From Armatimonadota bacterium (lineage in GTDB: Bacteria > Armatimonadota > Fimbriimonadia > Fimbriimonadales > Fimbriimonadaceae), in assembly GCA_016789105.1 (NCBI GenBank), contig JAEURN010000007.1:62001-126000 (forward strand): a stretch of DNA of 64,000 bases, written 5' to 3'. A program made the translations under genes and the position numbers. The notes under the pieces were generated by a model, which was not told the origin of the DNA, ran no database searches, and saw only the letters and a list, made by a program, of their open reading frames with translations. Positions 32,928 to 40,383 of this stretch are shown here, piece by piece (position 1 is the stretch's first letter; every line of letters begins with the position of its first letter).

Positions 32928-34487
32928 ATGGCGGCACGGAAGAAGAAGGAACCGGAAACGGTGGTTTCCCAGCAAGAACCGGTTGTGGTTCCGGCTGAGA
33001 TGTTGGCGCAATTGATGGCGCAGATCCAAACCCTGGCCCAGGAGGTTGGGGATCTTCGTGCGCAGGCGGCAAAGGGCAGCCCGGCCAACAACCCCACAGA
33101 TCCGCCCACACACAATGCGGCACCTGCCGACCTGACGCCACTCGGCGAGGTCACCCAAGAGGAGATCGACTCTGCCGTCGCCTCACCGGAAGTGATGCCC
33201 GAAGGATTCTTTGCTGAAGAGATCACCGAGGAGCCGGTCGACCGGGAAACAGAAGTTGTCGACTTGGAGGCGCTAGAAGAACAATGCCCGGGATTGTTGG
33301 AGGATATCGAAGCTTACAACGGCAGTTCGGCATCGGATGACGAGGAGGTTTCGGCTGAAGAAGCAGCTGCCCTCTTGCAAGGGTTTGACGCGGCCATGGC
33401 TGACGACGGGCTCGGCAGTGAACCAGAGGTTTTCGCGTTAGGCGAAGATTCCCAAGCGGCAAGCGACCTTTCGCCAGATGATATCGCGGCCCTGTTCGCG
33501 CAAGCGGAGTCCTCTTCCCAGAACCCCGCCTCCGCCCAGCCGCAAACCCCGGAAGCAGACGAAGCCCGTGCCGACCTTTCTGCCGATGACATCGCGGCCT
33601 TGTTCGCGCAAGCGGAGTCGGGACAGTCCGCCGGATCGACAGAACCAGATTTGACCGGCCAAGGCATGGATGGGGTCGATTCTCCCACCCATGCCCCATC
33701 GGGAGAGGTGGAGGAACCGGTCGTCGCCAGCCTGACCGACGAGGAAATCGCCATGCAGGTCGCACAAGGCGCAGGGGCAGATTTGGCAGAAGAGGACGAT
33801 TTTGACCTGGACGAACTCGGTGAAGAGGGACTGGCCGCCTTAGTCCGTCAAAGCATCGAAGCCCAAGCCGAAGAGCGGGCCCTGGCTGAACAATCCGCCC
33901 CGGACGTCGAAGAGGAAACCGGTGCATCGGAAGGCGACTTGATGTCGGCGGCGGAGATTGCGGCCCTGCTCAACACCCCGGACGACGACTCCGATTCAAT
34001 TCCTGCTTCCTCGACGGCGATGAGCGACGAGGAACTCCGGGCCTTGCTGGCCGAGGCAACGGCGGACTCGAGCGAGCCGATTCCCGAGCCCGACGACCTT
34101 CCGGATCAAGAGCCGGACCAAGCCGCGAGCTCGAAGCCAGCAGCCAATGTCAAGAAGCCAACGGGCACCCCAGAACTCGGCGCGGTCAGGGCGGTGCCGG
34201 CCCACTTCGCCGTCCGAGCATTGGCACTCCCCATCCGCTTTGAAGATGGCAAGCTTGTTTGCCAGGTTGCCGAACCGGTAGACCAAGCGGCATTGGACCG
34301 CTTGAGCCAAGCAGCTGGGTTCGGGTTGATCATTGAAAAGGCGCCCATCGATTCAGTTGTCCAGGGCATCCGGGAAGCCTATGCCGAAATCCAAGACACC
34401 CATGCTCGGTTTGCCGTCATGGCCAATTCCCAAAACCGTCCCGGGCTGATGGAAAAAATCGCCGCTATGTGGAAGAAATCCGCATAG
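32928..34487 (+). CDS. Acidic multi-motif protein: EIDALL-like array plus C-terminal GspE N-terminal-type domain
   Basis: This 519-aa protein opens with a basic start (MAARKKKEPE) and a short coiled coil (20-46). A long acidic disordered region (60-415) contains repeated short motifs resembling the FliM/FliN N-terminal peptide LSQDEIDALL: at 75-84, 141-152, 181-194 (LSPDDIAALFAQAE), 217-230 (LSADDIAALFAQAE), 269-280, 297-308, 339-350 (MSAAEIAALLNT) and 365-377 (MSDEELRALLAEA). Residues 420-487 form a folded domain like the second half of the type II secretion/T4P ATPase N-terminal domain (VAEPVDQAALDRLSQAAGF, then a terminal IREAY). The extreme C-terminus is an amphipathic helix (LMEKIAAMWKKSA). 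The MinD/FlhG-like gene follows after 3 nt. I know of no named family; see findings. Confidence 0.75.
   Translation: MAARKKKEPETVVSQQEPVVVPAEMLAQLMAQIQTLAQEVGDLRAQAAKGSPANNPTDPPTHNAAPADLTPLGEVTQEEIDSAVASPEVMPEGFFAEEITEEPVDRETEVVDLEALEEQCPGLLEDIEAYNGSSASDDEEVSAEEAAALLQGFDAAMADDGLGSEPEVFALGEDSQAASDLSPDDIAALFAQAESSSQNPASAQPQTPEADEARADLSADDIAALFAQAESGQSAGSTEPDLTGQGMDGVDSPTHAPSGEVEEPVVASLTDEEIAMQVAQGAGADLAEEDDFDLDELGEEGLAALVRQSIEAQAEERALAEQSAPDVEEETGASEGDLMSAAEIAALLNTPDDDSDSIPASSTAMSDEELRALLAEATADSSEPIPEPDDLPDQEPDQAASSKPAANVKKPTGTPELGAVRAVPAHFAVRALALPIRFEDGKLVCQVAEPVDQAALDRLSQAAGFGLIIEKAPIDSVVQGIREAYAEIQDTHARFAVMANSQNRPGLMEKIAAMWKKSA
33465..33619 (+). repeat. Direct DNA repeat encoding two DDIAALFAQAE motifs
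   Basis: Bases 33465-33511 and 33573-33619 agree at about 42 of 47 positions at a 108-bp period. This indicates a recent internal duplication that added motif copies. Confidence 0.8.
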
Positions 34488-34490
34488 GGT

Positions 34491-35309
34491 ATGAAAGTCG
34501 TTGCGGTCGTGAGCGGGAAGGGTGGCGTCGGGAAATCGGCGTTGGCCTGCAGCATGGCGGGGATCATTGCCCGCGACGGCAAAAAGTGCCTGCTCTTTGA
34601 CGCCAACATCGGACTTCCCAATTGCGATCTGTATTGCGGCGTGGAGCCGGGATGCACCCTCGGGCACATCGTTCGGGACAACCGCGACCTCCGGGATGCC
34701 GTCGTTCCGTTGGCTTCGGGCGCTCATCTGATTTCCGGTGGCAGCGGCTGGAATGAATTGGCGGAACTGGGCCCCAAAGAGATTGAAGGGCTGGCCGTGG
34801 CCGCCTTGGAATTGGGGAAAGAATACGACCATATCATTTTGGATTGCGGCCCGGGGTTCGGTTCGCGAGTTGCCCCGTTCCTTTCCATCGCCGATGCCGT
34901 CCTTGTCGTGACCAGTGCCGACCCGGCCAGTTTGACCGACGCTTACGCCATGCTCAAGTTCGTCTGGGGGCACAACCCCAACGCAAACTCCGGGTTTGCC
35001 GTGAACTTTGCTCCGACAGCCGCCCAAGGGCGATCGGCGGCCGACCAATTCAAAATGGTGGTCGGTCAGTTTTTGAGCCGGGAAGCAGAACTTTGGGGGG
35101 TCATCCGGACCGACCCCCACGTCGCGCGGGCCTGCGCCGAACGCAAACCGTACGCCGAAGCCTTTCCCCTCGCCCCGGCCAGTCAAGACACCATCGATGT
35201 GGCCAACTGGGTCATGGGGATCAAAGCCGTTGATGAACCCGAAACTTCGATGCTCGAAAGGCTCAAGAGCGCCTTCGGCAAAAAACAGGAGTCGCAAGAA
35301 GCGGCTTAA
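34491..35309 (+). CDS. FlhG/MinD-like P-loop ATPase
   Basis: This 272-aa protein begins MKVVAVVSGKGGVGKSALA, the deviant Walker A with signature Lys10. FDANIGLPNCDLYCGV takes the place of the usual DADLGLANLD, so the second Asp is Asn39. LDCGPGFGSRV (Asp118) is the next motif, and TSADPASLTDAYAMLK follows, as in FlhG. The C-terminus (MLERLKSAFGKK) is an amphipathic helix like the MinD membrane-targeting sequence. Such ATPases position or count machines at the membrane. It starts 3 nt after the EIDALL-array gene and surely works with it. The Asp to Asn change may slow ATP hydrolysis. Its TAA overlaps the opposing PAS gene stop by 3 nt. Confidence 0.88.
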   Translation: MKVVAVVSGKGGVGKSALACSMAGIIARDGKKCLLFDANIGLPNCDLYCGVEPGCTLGHIVRDNRDLRDAVVPLASGAHLISGGSGWNELAELGPKEIEGLAVAALELGKEYDHIILDCGPGFGSRVAPFLSIADAVLVVTSADPASLTDAYAMLKFVWGHNPNANSGFAVNFAPTAAQGRSAADQFKMVVGQFLSREAELWGVIRTDPHVARACAERKPYAEAFPLAPASQDTIDVANWVMGIKAVDEPETSMLERLKSAFGKKQESQEAA

Positions 35310-35872
35310 TCTCCGGGGATTTCAAACTCGGGCAGAACGCCCAATGTGTTAAGGGCGCCAACCACCAGGCCATCGCGATCCTTGATGGGGCTGGCGTGCC
35401 ACTTGACCGTCCGTTTGCGCCCTTCGACAAAGAGGTCGATGGCGATAGGGGCGGGGTGCAACCCCATGAACACCATATAGATCATCCCTTCGGCATCGTT
35501 CCTAAAGATGCCGGTGCCGAGAATCTCGGTGATCGGGCGGTCGACCGCTTCGTGTTCGGGCCGGAAGAAGAATGCCTCGCAGGCCCGGTTCCATTCCATG
35601 ACGTGCCCGCGTCCGTCGACGGTGAAACACGGCAGGGGCAGTTCGTAAAACGTCGTTTGAAATCGGGTCAGCGTCGCGTTTTGGACGCCCTTGAACTGGC
35701 TGAGTTCGGTCTTGAGGGCTTCGTTCTCCCGTTCCAATTCCTCGATTCGTGGGTTTACGGCCAGGGGCAGGTGAGAATCCGCCCGGGCGCGCTTGGCCCG
35801 TCCAAAAAACGGGATGGCTGAGGCAAGCGCCGCAACCGGCCAAACGCCCAGGATCCCGCTCCAGTCCATCAT
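35306..35872 (-). CDS. Membrane-anchored PAS-domain protein without output domain
   Basis: This 188-aa protein starts at 35872; the much longer open frame upstream is antisense to glpX. It has an N-terminal hydrophobic segment (about 5-22), a basic stretch (RAKRARAD), and a coiled coil (IEELERENEALKTELSQF, about 43-60). A PAS domain follows at about 70-180 (LPLPCFTVDGRGHVMEWNRA, then ITEILGTGIF and WHASPIKDRDG). No kinase, GGDEF or cyclase domain follows, so it must signal by protein contact. It is convergent with the MinD-like gene (stop codons overlap) and divergent from glpX. Confidence 0.8.
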   Translation of the reverse strand: MMDWSGILGVWPVAALASAIPFFGRAKRARADSHLPLAVNPRIEELERENEALKTELSQFKGVQNATLTRFQTTFYELPLPCFTVDGRGHVMEWNRACEAFFFRPEHEAVDRPITEILGTGIFRNDAEGMIYMVFMGLHPAPIAIDLFVEGRKRTVKWHASPIKDRDGLVVGALNTLGVLPEFEIPGD

Positions 35873-36013
35873 TACTACAAATCGTTGGCCACTCCCCGCA
35901 AAAAGAACAGGTCTGCAGTGCAGGAGTTCTGCAATATGGCATACCGATTGCCTCAGCCAGTTGGCATGGCGATTTTGCCCCAAAAGGCTAAACTGCACAC
36001 CGTGGAGGTCAAT

Positions 36014-36988
36014 GTGGATCAATACCGGCACCTGGACTTTTTGAGAGTCACCGAAAGCGCGGCGATGGCCGCCTCGCGATGGGTTGGCAAAGGAAAACGG
36101 GACGAAGCCGACCAAGCCGCTTGCGAAGCGATGCGGGGCGAGCTGAACAGCATGGAGATGGACGCCACCATCGTGATCGGCGAAGGCGAGCGCGACGAAG
36201 CCCCCATGCTCTATATCGGGGAAAAGCTCGGCCGGCCGGGGGGCCCGGAGATCCAAATCGCCGTCGACCCCCTGGAAGGGACGAATCTCTGCGCCAACGG
36301 TACACCCAATGCCATCGCAGTCCTTGCCGCGGCAGTCGAAGGAGAGGGCTATCTGATGCACGCCCCCGACTGCTACATGGAGAAATTGGTCGTCGGACCG
36401 GAATGCGCCGGCGTTGTCGACATCACCGTCCCGCCCCGGATCAATGTCCGGCTCATGGCCAAGGCATTGGGCAAGGATGTGGACGAGTGCATCATCGGGG
36501 TACTGGATCGGCCCCGCCACGAGCAATTGATCGCCGAATTGCGCGATGCGGGTTGCCGGGTTCACCTCGTCCCGGATGGCGACCTCTCCGTTGCCATCGC
36601 CGCCCTGGATCCCGATAGCGGGGTGGATGGCCTGATGGGGATCGGCGGCGCGCCCGAGGGCGTCATCACGGCCGCCGCCGTCCTGTGCACGGGCGGAGAA
36701 ATGCAGGCCAGGCTCAAATTCACGATCGAGGGTCAACGGGAGCGGGCAGAGGCGATGCTGGATGGCGACATCGACCGCGTGTTCCGGACAGAAGACCTCG
36801 CCCGAGGGAATGTCACGTTCGCAGCAACCGGGATCACAACGGGGGATTTGCTCAAAGGTGTGCGCTACCGGCATGGGCGGGCTTACACCGAATCCATCGT
36901 CATGCGGAGCGCAAACCAGATCATCCGCCGAATTGAAACAACCCACCGCACCGGATTCGGCATTGCCGAACGCCGGAAGTCCAAGTAA
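36014..36988 (+). CDS. glpX: Fructose-1,6-bisphosphatase, class II (GlpX)
   Basis: It contains DATIVIGEGERDEAPMLYIG and IAVDPLEGTNLCANG (metal-binding Asp/Glu motifs), then HAPDCYMEKL and GIGGAPEGVITAAAV. These are the GlpX landmarks. The enzyme hydrolyses fructose 1,6-bisphosphate in gluconeogenesis and may also accept sedoheptulose bisphosphate. From GTG 36014 the protein is 324 aa and begins MDQYRHLDFLRVTESA, which fits the family; GGAGG at 36004-36008 lies 5 nt before it. The alternative ATG 35936 with AGGAG at 35922-35926 would add 26 residues without family match. A terminator follows directly. Confidence 0.93.
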   Translation: MDQYRHLDFLRVTESAAMAASRWVGKGKRDEADQAACEAMRGELNSMEMDATIVIGEGERDEAPMLYIGEKLGRPGGPEIQIAVDPLEGTNLCANGTPNAIAVLAAAVEGEGYLMHAPDCYMEKLVVGPECAGVVDITVPPRINVRLMAKALGKDVDECIIGVLDRPRHEQLIAELRDAGCRVHLVPDGDLSVAIAALDPDSGVDGLMGIGGAPEGVITAAAVLCTGGEMQARLKFTIEGQRERAEAMLDGDIDRVFRTEDLARGNVTFAATGITTGDLLKGVRYRHGRAYTESIVMRSANQIIRRIETTHRTGFGIAERRKSK

Positions 36989-36993
36989 GGCCG

Positions 36994-37022
36994 GGGCCCA
37001 AGCCGAACCGGCTGGGCCCTTT
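36994..37022 (+). terminator. Terminator after glpX
   Basis: GGGCCC (36994-36999) and AGCCG pair with CGGCTGGGCCC (37009-37019), with one bulged A, followed by TTT. Confidence 0.8.
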
Positions 37023-37066
37023 CTCCTGATTTCAAAGATGCACAAAAAACGATAATTGTGCAATTG

Positions 37067-37072
37067 TATACT
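37067..37072 (+). promoter_or_regulatory. -10 box of the TetR-type gene, probably leaderless
   Basis: TATACT ends 6 nt before GTG 37079. Two direct AATTGT copies (37054-37067) and CGATA/TATCG half-sites flank it and could form the autoregulatory operator. No Shine-Dalgarno is seen. Confidence 0.4.
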
Positions 37073-37078
37073 ATCGGA

Positions 37079-37687
37079 GTGCTGGTTGCCGAAAACCTGA
37101 CAAGCCAAGAGGCGATCTTGGACGCATGCGACGCCTTGATGGTTCGCTACGGGTTCCGGAAGATGTCGATGGATGACGTCGCCAAAAAGGCGGGGGTGAG
37201 CCGCCGGACGATCTACAACCTGTTCCGCAGCAAGGAAGACCTCGGGTTGAGCTCGATCGGCCGGGTTGTCAGCCAAGTCTTTGCCGAAATGGAGGAGATT
37301 GCTGGATCGGGTGCCCCGTCAGCCGAAAGGCTCCAGGCATGCCTGCACCAAAGGGTTCTTGGCCGGCTCCGGCGGGTCCGCGACTACGCTAGTAGCCTGG
37401 ATGAACTCTTTGAAGCCGTCCGCCCCGCCTACTTGGCCCGGCGGCGGGAAATGTTCGAGCGGGAGTCTGCGCTCTTGCGCCGCATCCTCGCCGAAGGGAT
37501 CGAGAGTGGCGAATTCCGCCCCGGCACAACCGGCTTTGCCGATTCGATGATCCTGGCGACCAATGCGTTCATCCCGTATTCGCTGAGCCCGGCCGAACTT
37601 GGCGACGAAATCGAGGTCGTCGCCCGTTTGGACCGCATGACCGAGCTGCTGATAAGCAGCGTTGCCAAAACTGCATCAGAGGACTGA
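37079..37687 (+). CDS. TetR/AcrR-family transcriptional regulator
   Basis: From GTG 37079 the protein is 202 aa (GTG 37058 would add seven residues and run into the promoter-like box). The N-terminal helix-turn-helix is typical: AILDACDALMVRYGFRKMSM, DVAKKAGVSRRTIYNLFRSK. The C-terminal ligand-binding part is all helical with many Arg and Leu. The S41 peptidase gene begins 4 nt after its stop, so they form an operon, and the regulator probably controls both. Ligand unknown. Confidence 0.88.
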   Translation: MLVAENLTSQEAILDACDALMVRYGFRKMSMDDVAKKAGVSRRTIYNLFRSKEDLGLSSIGRVVSQVFAEMEEIAGSGAPSAERLQACLHQRVLGRLRRVRDYASSLDELFEAVRPAYLARRREMFERESALLRRILAEGIESGEFRPGTTGFADSMILATNAFIPYSLSPAELGDEIEVVARLDRMTELLISSVAKTASED

Positions 37688-37691
37688 AACC

Positions 37692-38780
37692 ATGTTGACC
37701 ACCATCATCGCCTTCTCCGCTTTGACCAATACACTGCTTGGACAGCCGACGGGTAGCCGGACTTGGAACTATATGCGAGAAGATTTCTACTCGCAAGACT
37801 CCTCGGCCGAGCGGGAAAAAACTCTGCTGGCCCTCATCAAAGCTTTAAACGAACGGTATGTCATCCCGGAAGTTGCCAAGAAGATTGAAGGCGAGCTCAC
37901 TAAATGGATGAAGACCCCGGAGTTTGCCCAACTCGACGATCCGGAGGCATTTGCTCAACGCGTCAACGAGATCTTGGCTGCCAACGTCACCGATGCCCAT
38001 CTCCGTTTCCGCTATTCCGCCCAGGTGTTGCCCGAGCGAAAGCAAGCGGAAGAGCCTTCACCGGAGGAGATTGAGCGGTTCAACAGATATGTGCGGCGCC
38101 AAAATGCCAACTTCCGCGCCGTCGAGCGGCTTGAAGGAAATATTGGCTACCTCGCTTTTGACGGGTTCACCGAGCCGGAGGATTTGGCTCGGCCGATGGC
38201 GGCCGCCATGGAGTTTTTGCAAAACACCGACGCCATGATCATCGACCTGCGCTCCAACGGTGGCGGCAGCCCAAGCGGAGTCCAAGTCGTGTGCAGTTAC
38301 TTCTTCCCGCCTGAACCGGTCTTGCTCAACCGGATCTACTTCCGTCGGGGTGACAAGTCCGAAACATTTGAATCATGGACTTTGAAGGACCTCCCGGCTC
38401 CCAGATTCTTGGATAAGCCCCTCTATATCTTGGTGGGCAAGCGGACTGGGTCAGGGGCCGAAGAGTGCGCGTACAATTTCCAACAACTCCACCGGGGAAC
38501 CATTATCGGCGAACCCACTTGGGGTGGAGCAAACCCCGGTGGCACAGTCCGGATCGACGACCACCACCTCTGCTTCATTCCGGTCGGGCGGGCCGAAAAC
38601 CCCTACACCAAAACCAATTGGGAAGGCACGGGCGTCATCCCCGATATCCGGGTCAATGCGGAAAAAGCCAAGACCACGGCCCAGATCCTGATCCTCAAGG
38701 AGTTGGCCGGCAAAGAAACTGATCCGGATTACAAAAGTGATCTCGAATCGCTTATTCAGCGGCTTGAATCTGGGAATTGA
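37692..38780 (+). CDS. S41-family (tail-specific/IRBP-type) peptidase, exported
   Basis: From ATG 37692 the protein is 362 aa with a short signal (MLTTIIAFSALTNTLLGQ). Residues about 40-115 are the helical N-terminal domain of the TSP/IRBP group (ALNERYVIPEVAKKI, VTDAHLRFRY). The catalytic domain has IGYLAFDGF, MIIDLRSNGGGSPSG and the nucleophile region KRTGSGAEECAYNFQ (Ser254), then GEPTWGGANPGG. No PDZ domain is evident. Such enzymes degrade peptides or proteins in the periplasm. Its coupling to a TetR-type regulator is unusual and suggests induction by a small molecule. Confidence 0.88.
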   Translation: MLTTIIAFSALTNTLLGQPTGSRTWNYMREDFYSQDSSAEREKTLLALIKALNERYVIPEVAKKIEGELTKWMKTPEFAQLDDPEAFAQRVNEILAANVTDAHLRFRYSAQVLPERKQAEEPSPEEIERFNRYVRRQNANFRAVERLEGNIGYLAFDGFTEPEDLARPMAAAMEFLQNTDAMIIDLRSNGGGSPSGVQVVCSYFFPPEPVLLNRIYFRRGDKSETFESWTLKDLPAPRFLDKPLYILVGKRTGSGAEECAYNFQQLHRGTIIGEPTWGGANPGGTVRIDDHHLCFIPVGRAENPYTKTNWEGTGVIPDIRVNAEKAKTTAQILILKELAGKETDPDYKSDLESLIQRLESGN

Positions 38781-38788
38781 CAGGGGGC

Positions 38789-38812
38789 GGCCCGGGAGGT
38801 GACTCCCGGGCC
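38789..38812. terminator. Strong hairpin between convergent genes
   Basis: GGCCCGGGAG (38789-38798) pairs perfectly with CTCCCGGGCC (38803-38812) over a 4-nt loop. It follows the S41 stop by 8 nt and precedes the AhpD-like stop codon, so it can serve as a barrier to both. No T-run on the plus strand. Confidence 0.6.
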
Positions 38813-38821
38813 GAAGTTGCA

Positions 38822-39373
38822 TTAGGCGTTAACCGGGATTTCCAAGTCCACCACCGGCCAGTCGATGGGGGTTCCCATGACGTGGTTCATGTAGTTTGTA
38901 AAGATGTCTTTGACCACGGCAGTGCCGATGGCCCCGATTTCTGAATCCGAATAGCCCGCAGACCGCACGGCTGCGATGTCTTCATCGGAGACCCGCCCCC
39001 GCGATTGCACGATTTTGAGAGCAAAGGCGAGTCCAGCCGCTTCTTTTGCGTCGGAGGCCGTGCCGGATCGTGCTTTGAGGATGTCGGCATCGGAAACACC
39101 TTGCATTTTGGCAATGGCCGTGTGGGCAGACAAGCAATATTGGCACTGGTTTTCTTGGGCCACCGTGATGGCGACCTGTTCCAAGAATGCAGGCGAAAGT
39201 CCGCTGGATTCCAATGCGCCAGAAATGCTCAGAAAAGCTTGGAGGCCGGCGGGCGAATTGGCCAAGCTGCCCAAAAGGTTGGGGACTTTGCCAAACTTTT
39301 GCTGGACGGCTTCCAGCAGCGGGCGGCTTTCGGTTGGTGCGGTTTCGGTGGTCAGGGTTTGGAATCGTTGCAT
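38822..39373 (-). CDS. AhpD-like/carboxymuconolactone decarboxylase-family protein
   Basis: From ATG 39373 the protein is 183 aa (an earlier start would read into unconserved sequence; GGAAAA precedes this ATG). It has the AhpD-like core: QVAITVAQENQCQYCLSAHT, where CxxC plus His form the peroxidase-type active site, and a helical surround. KFGKVPNLLGSLANSPAGLQ near the N-terminus is typical of the YciW/CMD group. Likely role is peroxide or alkyl-hydroperoxide detoxification. It is divergent from the sigma-factor gene, with a perfect inverted repeat in between. Confidence 0.88.
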   Translation of the reverse strand: MQRFQTLTTETAPTESRPLLEAVQQKFGKVPNLLGSLANSPAGLQAFLSISGALESSGLSPAFLEQVAITVAQENQCQYCLSAHTAIAKMQGVSDADILKARSGTASDAKEAAGLAFALKIVQSRGRVSDEDIAAVRSAGYSDSEIGAIGTAVVKDIFTNYMNHVMGTPIDWPVVDLEIPVNA

Positions 39374-39471
39374 GATGTTTTCCGCGAAGATCGGCGCCAG
39401 GCCGACCTGCGAATTGAAAAAGCCCGGGCACCTATGGCACCGTTCCCCTGATCGGGACCATAATGGGCATA

Positions 39472-39494
39472 AATCGAAACTAATCGTTTCGATT
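39472..39494. promoter_or_regulatory. Operator-like inverted repeat between AhpD-like and ECF sigma genes
   Basis: AATCGAAAC (39472-39480) and GTTTCGATT (39486-39494) form a perfect 9-bp inverted repeat with a 5-nt centre (TAATC). It lies 17 nt upstream of the sigma gene start and 99 nt upstream of the AhpD-like start. It suits a dimeric regulator, which is not identified here. Confidence 0.55.
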
Positions 39495-39510
39495 AATCTT
39501 TGAGACAAGG

Positions 39511-40077
39511 ATGAACCGGGAGCAATTCGAGACAGAATTGGGGAAGATCTTGGATGGGGCCTTTGGCTATGCTGTCCGGCTCAGCAATGGGGATCGCAAC
39601 GATGCCGAAGACCTGCTGCAAGATGCGACGGTCGCCGCTTGGCGCGGAAAGGACACCTTTCAGCCGGGAACCCATTTCAAAGCTTGGTTCTTTAGGATAC
39701 TGACCAACACGCTTTACCGGAAAGCTGGCAAGAAACAAGTGGAGACTGTTCCCATTGATGAAGGTTCTTTCCCTTACTTGTTCCTGGAGGCCACAAATGC
39801 GGGGGCCCCGCTTGACAGTGACCCGGAAGCCGTGTTGTTCGACAAGCTGGACACGGAAGCCGTCCTCAGCGCCCTCGACGGGTTGCCGGACGAATTCCGC
39901 GACGTGAGCGCGCTTTATTTCACCGCCGACATGAGTTACGAAGACATCGCCGAATCATTGGGGATCCCAGTGGGGACAGTGCGGAGCCGGTTGCATCGGG
40001 GCCGCAAACTCCTCCAGGAGTCCCTGTGGGACGTGGCCCAATCGCGGGGGCTCGCCAGGGGGCCGGCCGGTGCCTGA
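39511..40077 (+). CDS. ECF-type RNA polymerase sigma factor
   Basis: This 188-aa protein has region 2 (NGDRNDAEDLLQDATVAAW, then FKAWFFRILTNTLYRKAGKK) and region 4 (DGLPDEFRDVSALYFTADMS, then EDIAESLGIPVGTVRSRLHR). SD-like ACAAGG precedes ATG 39511. The anti-sigma gene overlaps its end by 8 nt, so the pair is co-translated. It probably directs a small stress or surface regulon; the exported protease gene 83 nt beyond the anti-sigma gene is a candidate target. Confidence 0.93.
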   Translation: MNREQFETELGKILDGAFGYAVRLSNGDRNDAEDLLQDATVAAWRGKDTFQPGTHFKAWFFRILTNTLYRKAGKKQVETVPIDEGSFPYLFLEATNAGAPLDSDPEAVLFDKLDTEAVLSALDGLPDEFRDVSALYFTADMSYEDIAESLGIPVGTVRSRLHRGRKLLQESLWDVAQSRGLARGPAGA

Positions 40078-40300
40078 GATGGACTGCCAAGACGTCATCA
40101 AGCGGATGGGCTCCTATCTCGACCGGGAGCTCGACGAACGCGAAGTCGCCGCGGTGAGGGCCCACTTGGGGCATTGCGCTTGGTGTGAAGGCGCCTTTCG
40201 GTGGGAAGGGTCGATCCTCCGGCTTGTCAAGGAATCTGCCCATGCCGAAGCACCAAAGGGGTTGCTGGGCAAACTGATGCAAAATTGCGACCAGGAATAA
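40070..40300 (+). CDS. Zinc-binding anti-sigma factor (ZAS type)
   Basis: This 76-aa soluble protein has YLDRELDEREVAAVRAHLGH followed by CAWC. The ligand set His32-x3-Cys36-x2-Cys39 with Cys6 near the N-terminus is the ZAS zinc motif. The start may be GTG 40070 or ATG 40079. There is no membrane helix, so the sensor is cytoplasmic, possibly redox, as in the RsrA type. It overlaps the sigma gene and should sequester that sigma factor. Confidence 0.88.
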   Translation: MPEMDCQDVIKRMGSYLDRELDEREVAAVRAHLGHCAWCEGAFRWEGSILRLVKESAHAEAPKGLLGKLMQNCDQE

Positions 40301-40383
40301 TTGCCAGGTCATTTCAGGCCGGATTCTGAGTATTCTCCACCTATCTGCGCCGCACATGGCTGCGCGATGACTTTAGGAGAAAC

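Noticed and set aside
32928-35309. Flagellar C-ring/FlhG locus
   Set aside because: The motifs are FliM-like, but there is no C-ring SpoA domain and no flagellar gene anywhere in the window; the folded domain is of the GspE N-terminal type.
35961-35980. Possible sigma-54 promoter (TTGGCATG...TTTTGC) before glpX
   Set aside because: The distance between the GG and GC elements is about two bases too long for a -24/-12 promoter.
35873-37276. Long minus-strand open frame upstream of the PAS protein
   Set aside because: It is antisense to glpX, which has clear family motifs. Only the last 188 codons (from 35872) resemble a real protein.
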